Source: Ciona savignyi (taxonomy: Eukaryota; Chordata; Ascidiacea; Phlebobranchia; Cionidae). From it: DNA of 64,000 nt. The notes under the pieces are model-generated. The model was not told where the DNA came from, did no database searches, and was given only the letters and a program-made list of their open reading frames with translations. Within the stretch, counting starts at the first letter, position 1. The number at the start of each line of letters is the position of its first letter. Of the stretch, positions 36,348 through 47,717 are shown one piece after another. The DNA is taken from contig CH002898.1 in the NCBI GenBank assembly GCA_000149265.1, positions 241,308 through 305,307 of the forward strand, read 5' to 3'. The position numbers and the translations under genes were made by a program.

Positions 36348-37468
36348 GTTACTAATGCTAGTCGGCCAATTCATTATTTATGGATTCAAGAGATTAAGTA
36401 TATGCTCACCTGTCTATGATTGGCTGGCAACCCCCAACCGCGTTTTTTGTTTTGTTCTGGAAACTAACATTTTTCCCTAAGACTAATAATCAATTAAATC
36501 AATAGGTTTTTAGTTTTAGACTACGCAAGCGGACATTTCCGAAAGTTATAACTGGTTGCTTAAGCCATTGCGATGTAAACTAAATACGCGTTACAACTGC
36601 CGGTCAGCCGTATTCCTATTTAAGGGTCTATGGGGCCTTTCCTTGTGAACTCTATGCAAAACTTAGTGCAGTTACCATCTAGACCAATGCTAACTAACAT
36701 TCCTGAGAGATACAGTCCGGTATATACAACGCGTTGCTGTGAAACGCACGTTGCACTTTGTCCCAGCCGGCCTTTTGTCGAATATGTCCTGCGAATAGCT
36801 TAATTGGTTATGCCACAGAGAAATATCATTTTGTGGTCCTGGACCAATTGCATTAATAATTTGTACTAAAATAACTAAAAATAGCTTCGAAAACCCGATG
36901 GGGGGTGCAAATCTACTTAACTGACCATACGTTATAAACAATTTCGGCCTACGGGAAAACAAATATACATAACTTATGCGTCCCTACTAGGTTGACATAA
37001 CGTATACCAACATTGTTTAAAAATACAAATGGTTTATACTTTCCGTTAGTGTATTTTACATTGTTTGTACTAGAAGTTAGTCAGCAAAAGCTGCGAAACG
37101 AAGTGATTGTACGTCGAAACAATTATGACTTTATAGTTCATATAAATAATCTTGCAAAATGCTGTTTTTTTGCGAATAGATTTCGAAAGTGATGCTAATT
37201 TAGCTTAAAATGCTGTGGAAAGAAATTGCGTCTAGACAATTAATTCATTTACATGGTGCGCCAAATTAAAATTCATGTTTTTATACTGAAGTAAAAATTC
37301 TCCTGGCAAAACTGCAAAATATACAATCAAGCAAGCTGATAATATATTACCCTCCGACAGAATTAAACCTGGAATCGCAGAATCCACTAGTTTGCCGCAA
37401 ACCGGTAGCCGCTGTATATTTGTCGTTGAATTAAAACATCCAGCCTAAACAAGTTTCATTCAATTTGA
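36348..37468. other. Downstream of testin, no gene seen
   Basis: Contains a 90-codon reverse open frame (36690-36962) without recognisable similarity. It probably includes the testin 3' UTR next to 37468. Confidence 0.4.
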
Positions 37469-40400
37469 TCAGTGGGTCGGAGGTATTTTTTCCCGTTTGC
37501 ATTTGCTGCAGCAGAACACCATGCTTCCTTTCGGGATACATGGCTTCCCGACTAACGATTGACTGCACTGGGTACATTTAAAGCAGTTGGAGTTCGCATG
37601 CCAGTGGTGCTCTTCAAAAGTAACCCATTCAGTGTTTGGGGCGATTATCTGCAGGTTAAAATTATTTAAACAAAGAGCGTAAACGATATGAATCAGGGTA
37701 GCTGTTTTAACCATCTTCAGTAAAGGAACCGTTTTATGGACTTATTTCAATCAACCACGGAAGTCTGATTTATTACAATCTGCGCATGAGATGAATAAGT
37801 CATGAAAATACACTTTATGACTAAGCTGTCATTGTAATTTAACACTTTAGGCTACGGTAAGCTAATTAAAACAACTTATTAAAAAGTAGCAAAACAAGAT
37901 TGGTCTGACGTTACTTATTTTAATATGAAGTAAAACACTATATATTAAGTATGGTGTAAGGTATCATTGCCGAGCTGTTGGAGGGGGGGATTTTAATTTA
38001 TTACCATGTGGCACGGAAATAAAAAACAATCCTGCTAAAATTTGTACATAATTACTAACACAAAATTAATCCGGAAGACATTGTTTTATGATCAAGGCTA
38101 TATATATTAACAACCACTTTAGAAACCCTATGTTTATTGGAAATGTTGGTTTATACAGATGACTGGTTTTTAAAGCTGTGGGCAATTTTCCTGGGCCTGC
38201 ATCAGTACACATCCCCACTGGTTTAACAAGCTTATATTAATGCTTCGAATTCCGTATAACTGTAGCCTATGTTTGCTGTTGCGACGGCTTTGGAATTAAA
38301 TGTAAATATGCATTACAAAAGTAAGTGTTTATTTAGCGGCCGTGTATTTAATGCTTCATTTCATGGAACTATCTGCACAATCATATTTATCCTAATTAGC
38401 AGTTTTTAATTTAACATAGCTTTTTAAAATAAATCTTGTATATTGGTAATGAAATACAGATATTTATAATGTTAAACTTTTGTAAAAAAATGCATTGGCT
38501 ACAAGCAATTATAGCAATTGCCTGAAACGTATTATCACAAACCTCGGAACAGGTAGAGCAGGTATGGGCGAAAGTCTTTTCATAACACGGAATACAGACT
38601 GGCTGGTTGTCGTGTGGAACGTAGTTCTTGCCCCCAAGGGGTTGGTCGCAATGCCAGCAGCAGAAATGCTTGAGATGCCAGTAGCAGTCCTCCGCTTGGG
38701 TGTATTCAGGAGCGAATATTAACTGCGAATATCAACAGTTTATTTCTTTAACATTTTCACACTTTTCTGGCCATTTTGATCAGCAGTATGTAATGTACTA
38801 ACGTTTTCATTTTGGTGGCATATGTACGCATATGCATTAAAGCATGCTTATGCATCGAAGCACATCAACTGTAAACTGCTATAACAGCTCAGCACTTAAC
38901 GGAAGTTACGTATAGCGCTTTCTTCCGGAAACAATAAGAGTGACAATAACAAGATACACAAGTAAGGGAATAACGTTCAAGATAAATCACGTTTATAGTG
39001 ATTGTTACCAAGTGTAAAAGAAATACTAAGAAATCTTCCAACAAGGTCGCATTCCGCATTTAAAATCTAATTTACCAAGTACACGCGCTGTTTTTACAAA
39101 ACCACGCATATGTCCACCGATAACCAAACTTACGGTGGGTAATTATGGCGTCTAAATGAAAATAAAAGTCCACCACTTAATAAAGTCCACCCAGAAAATA
39201 AAATTCTACCCAAAACATACATTACCTCGTCGCAAGCGGCACATCGGGGCTTGTGCAGTTCGCAGTAGTGTCGACCGCAGTATATTTTGCCGTCGTGGTA
39301 AAAATATATAAGATCAACCAACAGTTCCTTGCACTCAGCACAACTGAAACAGCCAGGGTGCCAGTACCGTTCCGATCCTGCACGCTCCGCCCAAACCACC
39401 GCATCTCCTTCGTCCAAAGGATTTCGGCATTCGGCACACGACTGTTGTTTAAAATAAACACCGAGATGTAATTACATAATACGACCAACGCAAAAACATT
39501 GTTACCTTTAGCTTGGGATTTTCTTCCACCCTCGCCACGCCCAATGCCTTTTCCCTGTATTGTTTTACGAACAGTGACATTTCCGTCGTTTCTTGTGGCG
39601 TTAAATCGTGACATTCATTCGGTTCTTGATCATGGGAAGGAAGTTGCCGCATTAACTGTTTCTTCCGGTACTTTGCACCAGCGCTGCCCACAATCGGCTG
39701 TTTGTCCTTGGGGAGGGCGCTGACGTAGCTGTCGACCTGGTGAAAAGGGCGCGTTTTAAAGCTCAAAAGCTTTTCACAGTCAACATTCTTTACCATTTAA
39801 TAGCAGTATTAAAAGCGTTAACACGAAAGTAAATAAGTATACAAATTAATCACTTTGTAAAAAAGCAAAATATTAAAAGCCATAAAATATAGAAAAAGTT
39901 TTTTGACGAGCTAAAAAAACATTTTAAGCTGTAAATAATACCGGTAACAAAATTTTGTTCTATACAAATGACAGTACCCGGCGGTTTAACCACATAATTG
40001 TTAACGCCGACCTCTCTCTGGTAGATAAAAATCTGTTTCACAATCCAAAATAATGAAATATTCAATAGATTTTAAAAGGTTGGAGCTTACCAGTTTAGGA
40101 TCCGATGCTTGGGGAGTCCACTCGTACTCTCGCTCCCCGTCGTCACTAGATGAGGAGGAACTCTTCCTTGATTTCCCAACAGATTTCTATTTAATACGAA
40201 AATATATTTACAACATATGATATTGCAATTACTACTTATGGTACTATGCTATATAACATGAAACTTGCCGTAGGAGAAGTTTCGTTCGTTAAATGGTTAT
40301 TTGTTACGTTGTTCTCGAAGCCGTTTTTCTGTGAGACTTGCTGTGGTGGAGTTGCTTGTTTGACAGGTGATTTCTGCTTCTCTGTGACTGTGACTTTGGT

Positions 40401-42259
40401 TTCGAATTCTTCTGGAAGTGGTGGAATTGCTGGTGGAGGTTCAGGGTAATCCATTGTCGGAGGAGCGGGGAAAGAATCTTCATTGGAAGATGGGGGTGGA
40501 GGGAAATCATTTGATGGGGAGGGAAGATTGTTCTCTGCAGCTCCTTTAGATCCGAAATCCAGAGTGTGTTTTTGGCCTCCAATATCGAGGGTAACATTTA
40601 TAGGTTGGACGGGTTTAGATGGCTGCACGTTATGAACAGCTGTGCTTGTTATTCTATTCGGTTTGGGGGCTGTAACTGGCGCTGCAACCGTTGCTGCAAC
40701 CGGTGCCACTGGTTTTGATTGCTTCACAGGTGAGGTTTTTGTAGGCGACGTCGTCTTTGTTGGTGACTGGTTTTCCGAATTTACCTCGCGATCTTGCATA
40801 AGAAGCTTTCCAATGTTATCAATCCCGCGGGTGGAGACTGATGCCACAACGTCATGATCTTCCTGCTTGCACTTGCAATTTCGACAGATCTTTCTGTGGA
40901 CGACAAACAGTCAGGTTTTAGTACATTCAACATTTAACATCTGACTTTAGGATCAATCATTAAAAGCTACGTTTCAAACATAAACGTACGTTGGTTATTT
41001 TGTTTAATGCGTCAGGATTATGCTTTATACCAAGCATGAGGTCATACAAAATTGTAGTGAAAAAAATTGAGAAGAGTCTTACCTCCAAAAATGCAAATCG
41101 AGTCCTGGGCATTTATCGCCACATTTTAAACACGGAGCTCCAGCCCCAACTTCGTGTGTCAGGACCTTCTGCATAGAATATAACAGTTTTTAGTCCTCCG
41201 CGAGGTAATTTGACGATTACGCGTGTGAGAACGTATTTGTGAGGTAATGTGTTTTACCATTCACGGGAATAAAACATGAAGAATCGTGGTTCTTTGTCAG
41301 CGGACAGTATGATGTTATTTTTAAAGCGTAAGTGAGTCATAAAAACGGCACAAAATAAAACATTTTCAATTTGTTAGAATATGCGACGAACGTACAAACA
41401 AAACAAAATCAACGACGAAACGAAGGATCCAAGTTTTAAGGCTTTATTTTATCAATATTGTCGCGTGTCACCTTATCGAACGTGACTACAGGTGTTTCAG
41501 TTCGGAAGTATGTCTGGACCTATTCGCAGAATTAATATTTACATTTACTACTACGTAATGAAAGGTCTGTGTTGGAAGCAAGGCGGATATTTGTAAAGCA
41601 AGCATCGCTTCGCCAGCCAACCGTGAAGCAGAGGAATTTTGTCCGCAGCTTTTTCCTTTTACGGTCAAAACAAACGGTGTGGTCGCTGATATGCCGTAAG
41701 CGAGTTGCACATACAGCCGACTGCACTACAACTTGTATGCAATATCGGTTACGACATAACATTGGTGTCAAGTAATGATGTTGACATGCAACTGATTTTC
41801 GTGACCTTTTACAGTATGGTAATTAAACGCTGTTTTTCGCTTTTCTCTGTTTGGTAGCCGACAACGCAAGCAATAATCCCGATCAAGAGTATTATATACA
41901 ATGATAGCAGCAGCTATTTCCTTAATTCAGATTTATAAAGGAGGAAACACGTGGTTTGGCGACGTGCTGTGTGTCGAATTCTGGCCGCGTTATATATTCA
42001 CAAACATACTAATATGTACTGCATTACTGCATTAATCAAAAATCGCTTTGCCAGTTTTCTTATGACAAGAATAGGCGGCGAACTCTTTCTATCCACCAAA
42101 ACAAGTACAGTAAAATATTTTTTAGAACTACGTAAGCACAAGGGCTGCGACTGTACAAAACGTTTTAATATAAATGAACAATTTATAACCATCAAAGCAT
42201 ACGCCGAGAATTAGTACACTTACCTCGGTCACACCCGAAACCATATAGGTCTCACTCAT
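37469..42259 (-). CDS. TES: Testin (PET plus three LIM domains), complete
   Basis: Cytoskeletal adaptor of actin and focal-adhesion sites. Eight exons give 549 residues: 42224-42259, 41083-41168, 40269-40893, 40091-40186, 39506-39736, 39226-39441, 38543-38722, 37469-37648 (stop TGA). ATG at 42259 ([12 protein letters not shown]). The N-terminal cysteine-rich module reads GAPCLKC...LDLHFWRKICRNC. A long Pro/Ser/Thr-rich insert follows, with FPPPP-like and PAIPPLPEE runs. The PET domain (YEWTP...[20 protein letters not shown]...LPSHDQEP) is followed by LIM1 (CAEC...YCGRHYC), LIM2 ([12 protein letters not shown]...FCCWHC) and LIM3, ending [12 protein letters not shown]. The order and the LIM-linker sequences match testin rather than prickle. 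Human testin is 421 residues; the difference is mostly the 208-codon exon 3. That exon's donor is GC (ACG|GCAAGT). Confidence 0.95.
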
Positions 42260-44147
42260 CCCAGAAGTTAAATTTCCTTTTCTATAGTTTCCACCGCTTA
42301 TCCACCAATAAATGTTTAGTTTACGCCTGACTGATCGCGACGATATACAATTCCCACGTAAACACTCACGGCCTACGGCAATATGAGCTAAGCTACCGAA
42401 ATAGAAAATGGTAATTCTGAGGTATAGATTTTCTTAATTAGACACCATAGCCTAAATACTAAAAAAGCACGCATTGTTTAATTTATAGCCACAATCTAGA
42501 TTAAAAATGTGTTTGGTTTGTACTATTTTGGGATAGTACACACCAGCGCTAGCTGAGCAATTGTGTTGGTATTTTTATTGATTTTCCCTACGGTGCACAC
42601 AAACAGGAACTTAATATTTCGAAATGCCACCTGTGTACTTTGCCTGATCATTTCTCCTATCCTAAACGCCTTAATGAATGTTTAACTGAGTCAGCCTTCT
42701 CACGATTGTGAAAGCTAACAAGGGCCGTGAAAACGATGCGTAGTTAGAATATCGAATTGTAATATCTTAAAATGTGCTTATCCATTATTACAGCTTTCTA
42801 TACCTCCATGAGTAACCCTGTAAGCCTATTGAACTAAAAGGACTAATAACGCCTTAAGTAGTAAATGTCTTCATTTGTAATTTGGACTTTTACATCTAAA
42901 ACACACAATTCATCAGTGGGTTTTGTTAACTGATCACTAGTAAGGAAGTTGAGCAAATGCAGAAATTCTATTTTGTTGTATAGACTGTTATACAAACAGT
43001 TAATTAAGATAAACTTGTTGAAAAACAAATTACTGAACCTATTTTCTCTGTTGTACTAGCCTACTTTACATAATGGGTAACGTCCTAGGCACTATACTTT
43101 CCTATGGTGTAAGTCACTGGTTAAAAACAACAGTAACGACCGAATGTAAAACCATCACTAGTACCATCTACTAAAGCCCGCTCGCGCAGTGCCGGTGCAG
43201 CTAGACTCACAGTGCCCAATAAATGTTTCTGCCTTATTAGGAAGTGCTCGCTCATGACGTCACCGGGGAAGGCACTTTTTAAGGCCGGGTGTCGCCCGTT
43301 GTTTCTTGTGGTGTAATAAAGTGCCGATACTCATAAATAAATAAAAAAGAGAGAACCGCTAACAAAGAAAGGTTTTAACATAAAACTTCAATCACAAACT
43401 AAAAGCTAAAACCACTGGCCGATCAAGTAGGAGATTGTAATTTTAGTGATCAATCGAAATTTAGAAACAGTTCGGCAGCGTTTAAACTCTAATACGTTTA
43501 TAATCGATAGTCTATAATATATCAATCTACTTTTCATTTCCGCGTTTTCACATTTGGCCCGTCCACGTGTCTAGTCTGAACTGATTCCAGACCGACACTA
43601 ATAATCAGACTGAACACGTCAAATATGGGAGATAATCTCCCTTAGGGACAAAAAGAAATTGTTTGTCAACCACAATTCGTAATCCATATTCATGTTTGAC
43701 GTGGTCTTTGGGTAAAGCATTTACAAACGTTGTTACAAACAGAACGCGGCCGATTCTTATAACTCAAAGACTGTCTTTGTGATAAACCCATAAGGTTTAA
43801 CGGCCACGCCAAACTTGATTACTGTTTAAAGATTCTAATTTTGTTAATATTAATTTAAATAATTTACAAATTATGCCACAATCAATGTTTTATTAACAGA
43901 AGGTTTAACTGTCACGTCTGTTCTTTTATATTGTTATACCGTGCGTATTTATTGACAATTTTTGACTAGTGTAGATTTTCTTGCTTCCCTTTATAATTAC
44001 ACATCCTCGCTAATTTTCTTTATTGTAACGAAGGGGCGAAAATAAAGTAAACTACACAGACACAGTGATAAAATGAATACTGTATGTTGTTTCTATGTAC
44101 AAACCATACGTTACGCATGACTGATCTCAAATGTAAATCATTCTCAG
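42260..44147. other. Intergenic upstream of testin, no gene seen
   Basis: Includes the presumed testin promoter. At 43180-43340 there is a GC-richer block ending in an AATAAA-like word and an A-rich run ('aataaagtgccgatactcat'), which could be the end of a retroelement or transcript; I cannot assign it. Confidence 0.35.
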
Positions 44148-44843
44148 GTGTTCTCCAAACAGAAGGTTGTGCACGGGCTTTACTAATCTGCGGGACAACA
44201 GACTCTTGCGGAACAATGGGGGCGGCACACTATTCTGCGAGACAATGGAAAGAGGGCGAAGGGTTATTTTCGTCACTAACATGAGCGGGTAAGGGTATAT
44301 CATAAAGGGGACGGGTTACATCATGGTATATCCTTACCCTGTCTCGCTCACGTCCCTACTGGAAAGTTCGTGCTATGCGCCGGATAGATCTGGCGTCGCG
44401 CACCGACTACTTTTTTGGGTATTGGCGCAGAAAAGTCCAAAATTCATGCTGGCGTGCCGTGATTACACTTTCCTTCATTTACGTCAGTATTTTGATACTT
44501 TTAACTTTATATTTTAAAGTTTTAATTGAAAATGTTGCAACTTTGTTTGTGGTGGCGCAAATTAGTATTACTGGCGTGGCGCAAAATTTAGGTTAAAAAA
44601 TGTTGGCGCAAAAATCCGGCGCACAGAAAACGAACTTTCCAATAGGGGCTCACGTTAGTGACGAAACCCATGCTTCCCGCTTATGAATACCCCGTCGAGC
44701 TTGTGTTAGAACCTGTACTGTTGAACTTAATAAAGAAATAAACTGTCTCACTGATGTTTCGCTCATAATATAGTGTGGTGTCCCATAGATAAGTAAAGCC
44801 TGTTTTGCACACTTGGTAAAGTGACAATTTCCCAACACCCCTG
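44148..44843. mobile_element. Foldback/inverted-repeat element with a nested hairpin
   Basis: The two halves are inverted copies. 'ttcgtcactaac' and 'ctactggaaagttcg' on the left pair with 'cgaactttccaatag' and 'gttagtgacgaa' at 44628-44666. Outward, 'tgtgcacgggctttacta' pairs loosely with the complement of 'aagtaaagcctgttttgcac' near 44791. The outer ends resemble each other as CAGGTGTTCTCC and, complemented, CAGGGGTGTTGGG, the CAGnG style of hAT elements. The left arm carries an extra hairpin at 44289-44337 ('gggtaagggtatatcat' against 'atggtatatccttaccc'). No target duplication found. Exact ends uncertain. Confidence 0.6.
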
Positions 44844-45546
44844 GATTATTTATTAATTTTACATAGTATGTTAAAAACTGAAAGTCGTTTGGGTGTTTAA
44901 AGGCATTTCAGGACAAAAAAGGACATAACTCTTTATAATTTAAATATTTTTACTAACTAATGGTATATTTTTGGTAATGTTAATCTGCTTAAATATGATT
45001 GTAAAACCCATAAACACAATTATATCGACATGTTATCGAGTCCTTCATGCAAGTCATTGATAACTAAATCACAAGAAATATTGTGTAATAGTGTGTCAGT
45101 ATTTGACTATTTGTATGTAAAAAATGTTTCAAGTAACATTACCAGTGGATCATCCTTTTGATATTTTAAACCACCTTCCTATCTTTTTATTGGTAAATTC
45201 TGTTGGCTTAGCATATACAGTAGTACCAGATTTAAAATACTGGTTATGAGATTGTTTAAAGCAGTGGTTTTTTTAAGTGATTACCTTAATAATCATTATT
45301 TTTTAATTAAACAATCATTTTTGCTGGTGTACCATATGTTTTAAATTCTATCTTATAAATTTTTATTTGCAATTATTATTGGGTGGCACCTGCCGACAAT
45401 AACTTCATGGTTTCTCGGTATCTCTTAGTTAATCTTAAGTTATTTTCTTGTTATTTGATATGTTTTTTTGTATGTTTAAAAAATAATTTTTATTTATTGA
45501 TTGCTAGGTTAGGGTAATATCCATATTTTGGCAGTGGACTATACAG

Positions 45547-45836
45547 ATAGGATAGGATATTTATCTTTATTCCCGTGAATGGGAAAACCAAGGGGGTTAA
45601 CACACGGGCAATCGTCAGATCACCTCGCGCCCATCGTCGGGTTACCGGAGCTATTGCAGTGTGTTGTATATGATAGACACTTTCCTTTAATTTGGTAGAA
45701 CCCATTAATCCGCTGGGTTCAGGCAATGTCCGTTAAGTGCCTTGCCCAAGGACATAACCGACTAGCTAGCGACCAGTTTCGCACGTGCAACCTTTCGAAA
45801 GGCGACGCACTTAACCGTTAGACCAACGAGGCGGAC
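45547..45836 (-). repeat. tRNA-derived SINE, nearly full length
   Basis: Reverse copy about 80 bp upstream of the UPF0561 start codon. Head at the right ('ttagaccaacgaggcggac'), 'taagtgccttgcccaaggac' body, 'gataggataggat' tail at the left. Confidence 0.88.
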
Positions 45837-45914
45837 AGATATTCAAGTTTTTCAGGAAAAATCCCATGTTTTACCCACACCCAGAATTGTAAAACAACAT
45901 TAATTTTGTTAAAA

Positions 45915-47461
45915 ATGAGTGCAAATGAAATGAGTAGTGATGATGATGATGTTGTGGCAAAAGAGAAACCTTCATTAAACATGGAGCACGGTTTTCTATA
46001 CCATATTAGGAGAAACCAATATGATCGGTGTGTGTTTGAATGTTTAACAGCTAAAAAACTATATTTTGCATAAAAAAAACTATATTTTGCATGCTGGACA
46101 AATCAATGTAGACAAACTTCTATCCCTGTATTTATGTAAAACCTGATCTAATTAACTAAAATTCTTTATCTAGTGCTGTTTTTATATAAACTTGTACAAG
46201 TGATGTCTTTCTCCATCACTGGCTTTATGTTTTTGCTAAGACTATCATATATCTCCATGGTATTTTTCATGTTTACTTTAAATTTAGTGACAACTATGAC
46301 AAGAAATTGAAAAAAGAAAAACTTAATCCAAAAAACCCAACTCATAAAAATTATAAGCCAGAAAACAAGGTAGGTTATAGTCTGATTAGTAAATGTAATA
46401 AATATGTAAATATCAGTGTTTATTATCAGTGCCGGTTCAAATCATTTTAAAAAATGGATTGTCAGATAACACAAGTTATTTTGAGTTTACCCATGAAAGG
46501 GAAACTATTTTCAATACCAGATTGGGACGTAATCAAAAATAGAGCATGCATATACAAAGAAATAAAATTACATACTGTGAATATGGAAATTTAATATTGT
46601 CAGTTTCAGTGGCTTCATACCATTCTTCAGTGGCTTCATACAATATGAGTTTCTGTCCATTTTTCTTTAGTAATTGAACACTGGGGTTCCTTGATTCTGG
46701 CAATTTGACAAAATGTCACAATTTATCCCAGCTGTTCCTTTGTAAGATTTTTGCACTTTCAGCTTCAGCCTGATAACCATACACACAACAACCTGGCTTT
46801 TATTAATAGTTGATATTCCAGAGTACCGGGTATCATGTCATTATAAATTGATATGCTAACTGTTCATATGCAATAATTTTAAATCCCATGCGATGGTAAA
46901 ATCTCAAGATTTGGATGTTTTTTCATTGTTGGCTTACAGTAAACTCGAACTTTAATCCTAAAATATGAAATTTAAATGAACTTGTTTTGATTGAAGGCTA
47001 AATTTTGTGTTTGATTGAAGCTTGAAGGCTAAATTAAAAATTTAACACAACATTAACATTAGACCAGGTTTTTCAATATGTAGCTAGTTGAAATCACCTA
47101 TCTGTCTCTAAAACAGTAAGCGATAAAAATGTTATATCCTCTTAGCACTATCAACCTCCTTCTAAACGAGTTCCAGATGATGAAACTGACGTTGGTGACA
47201 CAGACCTAGGAAAAGGTTTATACATACTGGAATACACATCAAACAATGGAAAACTACATTCTGTGATGGTATGATTTTAGTTCTTTGCTTTCAGCATGTG
47301 TGCATTGCTCTTGCTAAACAATGCATTTTGTGTAGATAAGAGAAAACCAGGATCCGCACAGACTGGCAAAACGACTAGCGAATGCTGCAGGTATTCCCCA
47401 AGATCTAATAGAAACATTGGAATGGAAGATTAAACAAGAACAGCTGAAACGACGAAAATAA
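45915..47461 (+). CDS. C2orf68: UPF0561 family protein (C2orf68 homologue), complete
   Basis: Small conserved animal protein of unknown function. Four exons join in frame to 147 residues: 45915-46027, 46288-46369, 47146-47268, 47336-47461 (stop TAA). ATG at 45915 follows 'gttaaaa' and gives MSANEMSSDDDDVVAKEK. The family core RDNYDKKLKKEK spans the first junction. A middle acidic region (DDETDVGDTDLG) leads to the second conserved block LYILEYTSNNGKLHSVM. The C-terminal helix is DLIETLEWKIKQEQLKRRK. These blocks follow the human protein's order and length (about 166 residues). It is convergent with galactocerebrosidase: the stop codons are only 256 bp apart, so the 3' UTRs must nearly meet or overlap. 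No signal peptide or membrane segment. Confidence 0.87.
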
Positions 47462-47717
47462 ATATTTAAGATTTATTATTGAATTGTTGCAGAGTAAGAT
47501 GTAAATGTGTCCGGTATGGGTTTGTTTACTTTATTATTAACTGCACAATGAGGATTAGTAGAAGCTATTTGTTGCATGCGAGAGAAATTTGAAAATCATA
47601 GTACAAAACGTATATATGAATACAAAACAAAATCTCAACTTAAAGTTATTGCACCTTTGGATTATAAATTAAATGTTTGCTACAAATTAATAGTTTAGTA
47701 TAAATTTGTGAGTTTTA

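Noticed and set aside
40246..40597. Forward and reverse open frames in testin exon 3
   Set aside because: Shadows of the proline-rich coding exon in other frames.
41486..41775. Three overlapping open frames in testin intron 1
   Set aside because: Overlap on both strands, no domain, and no exon-like boundaries that fit testin.
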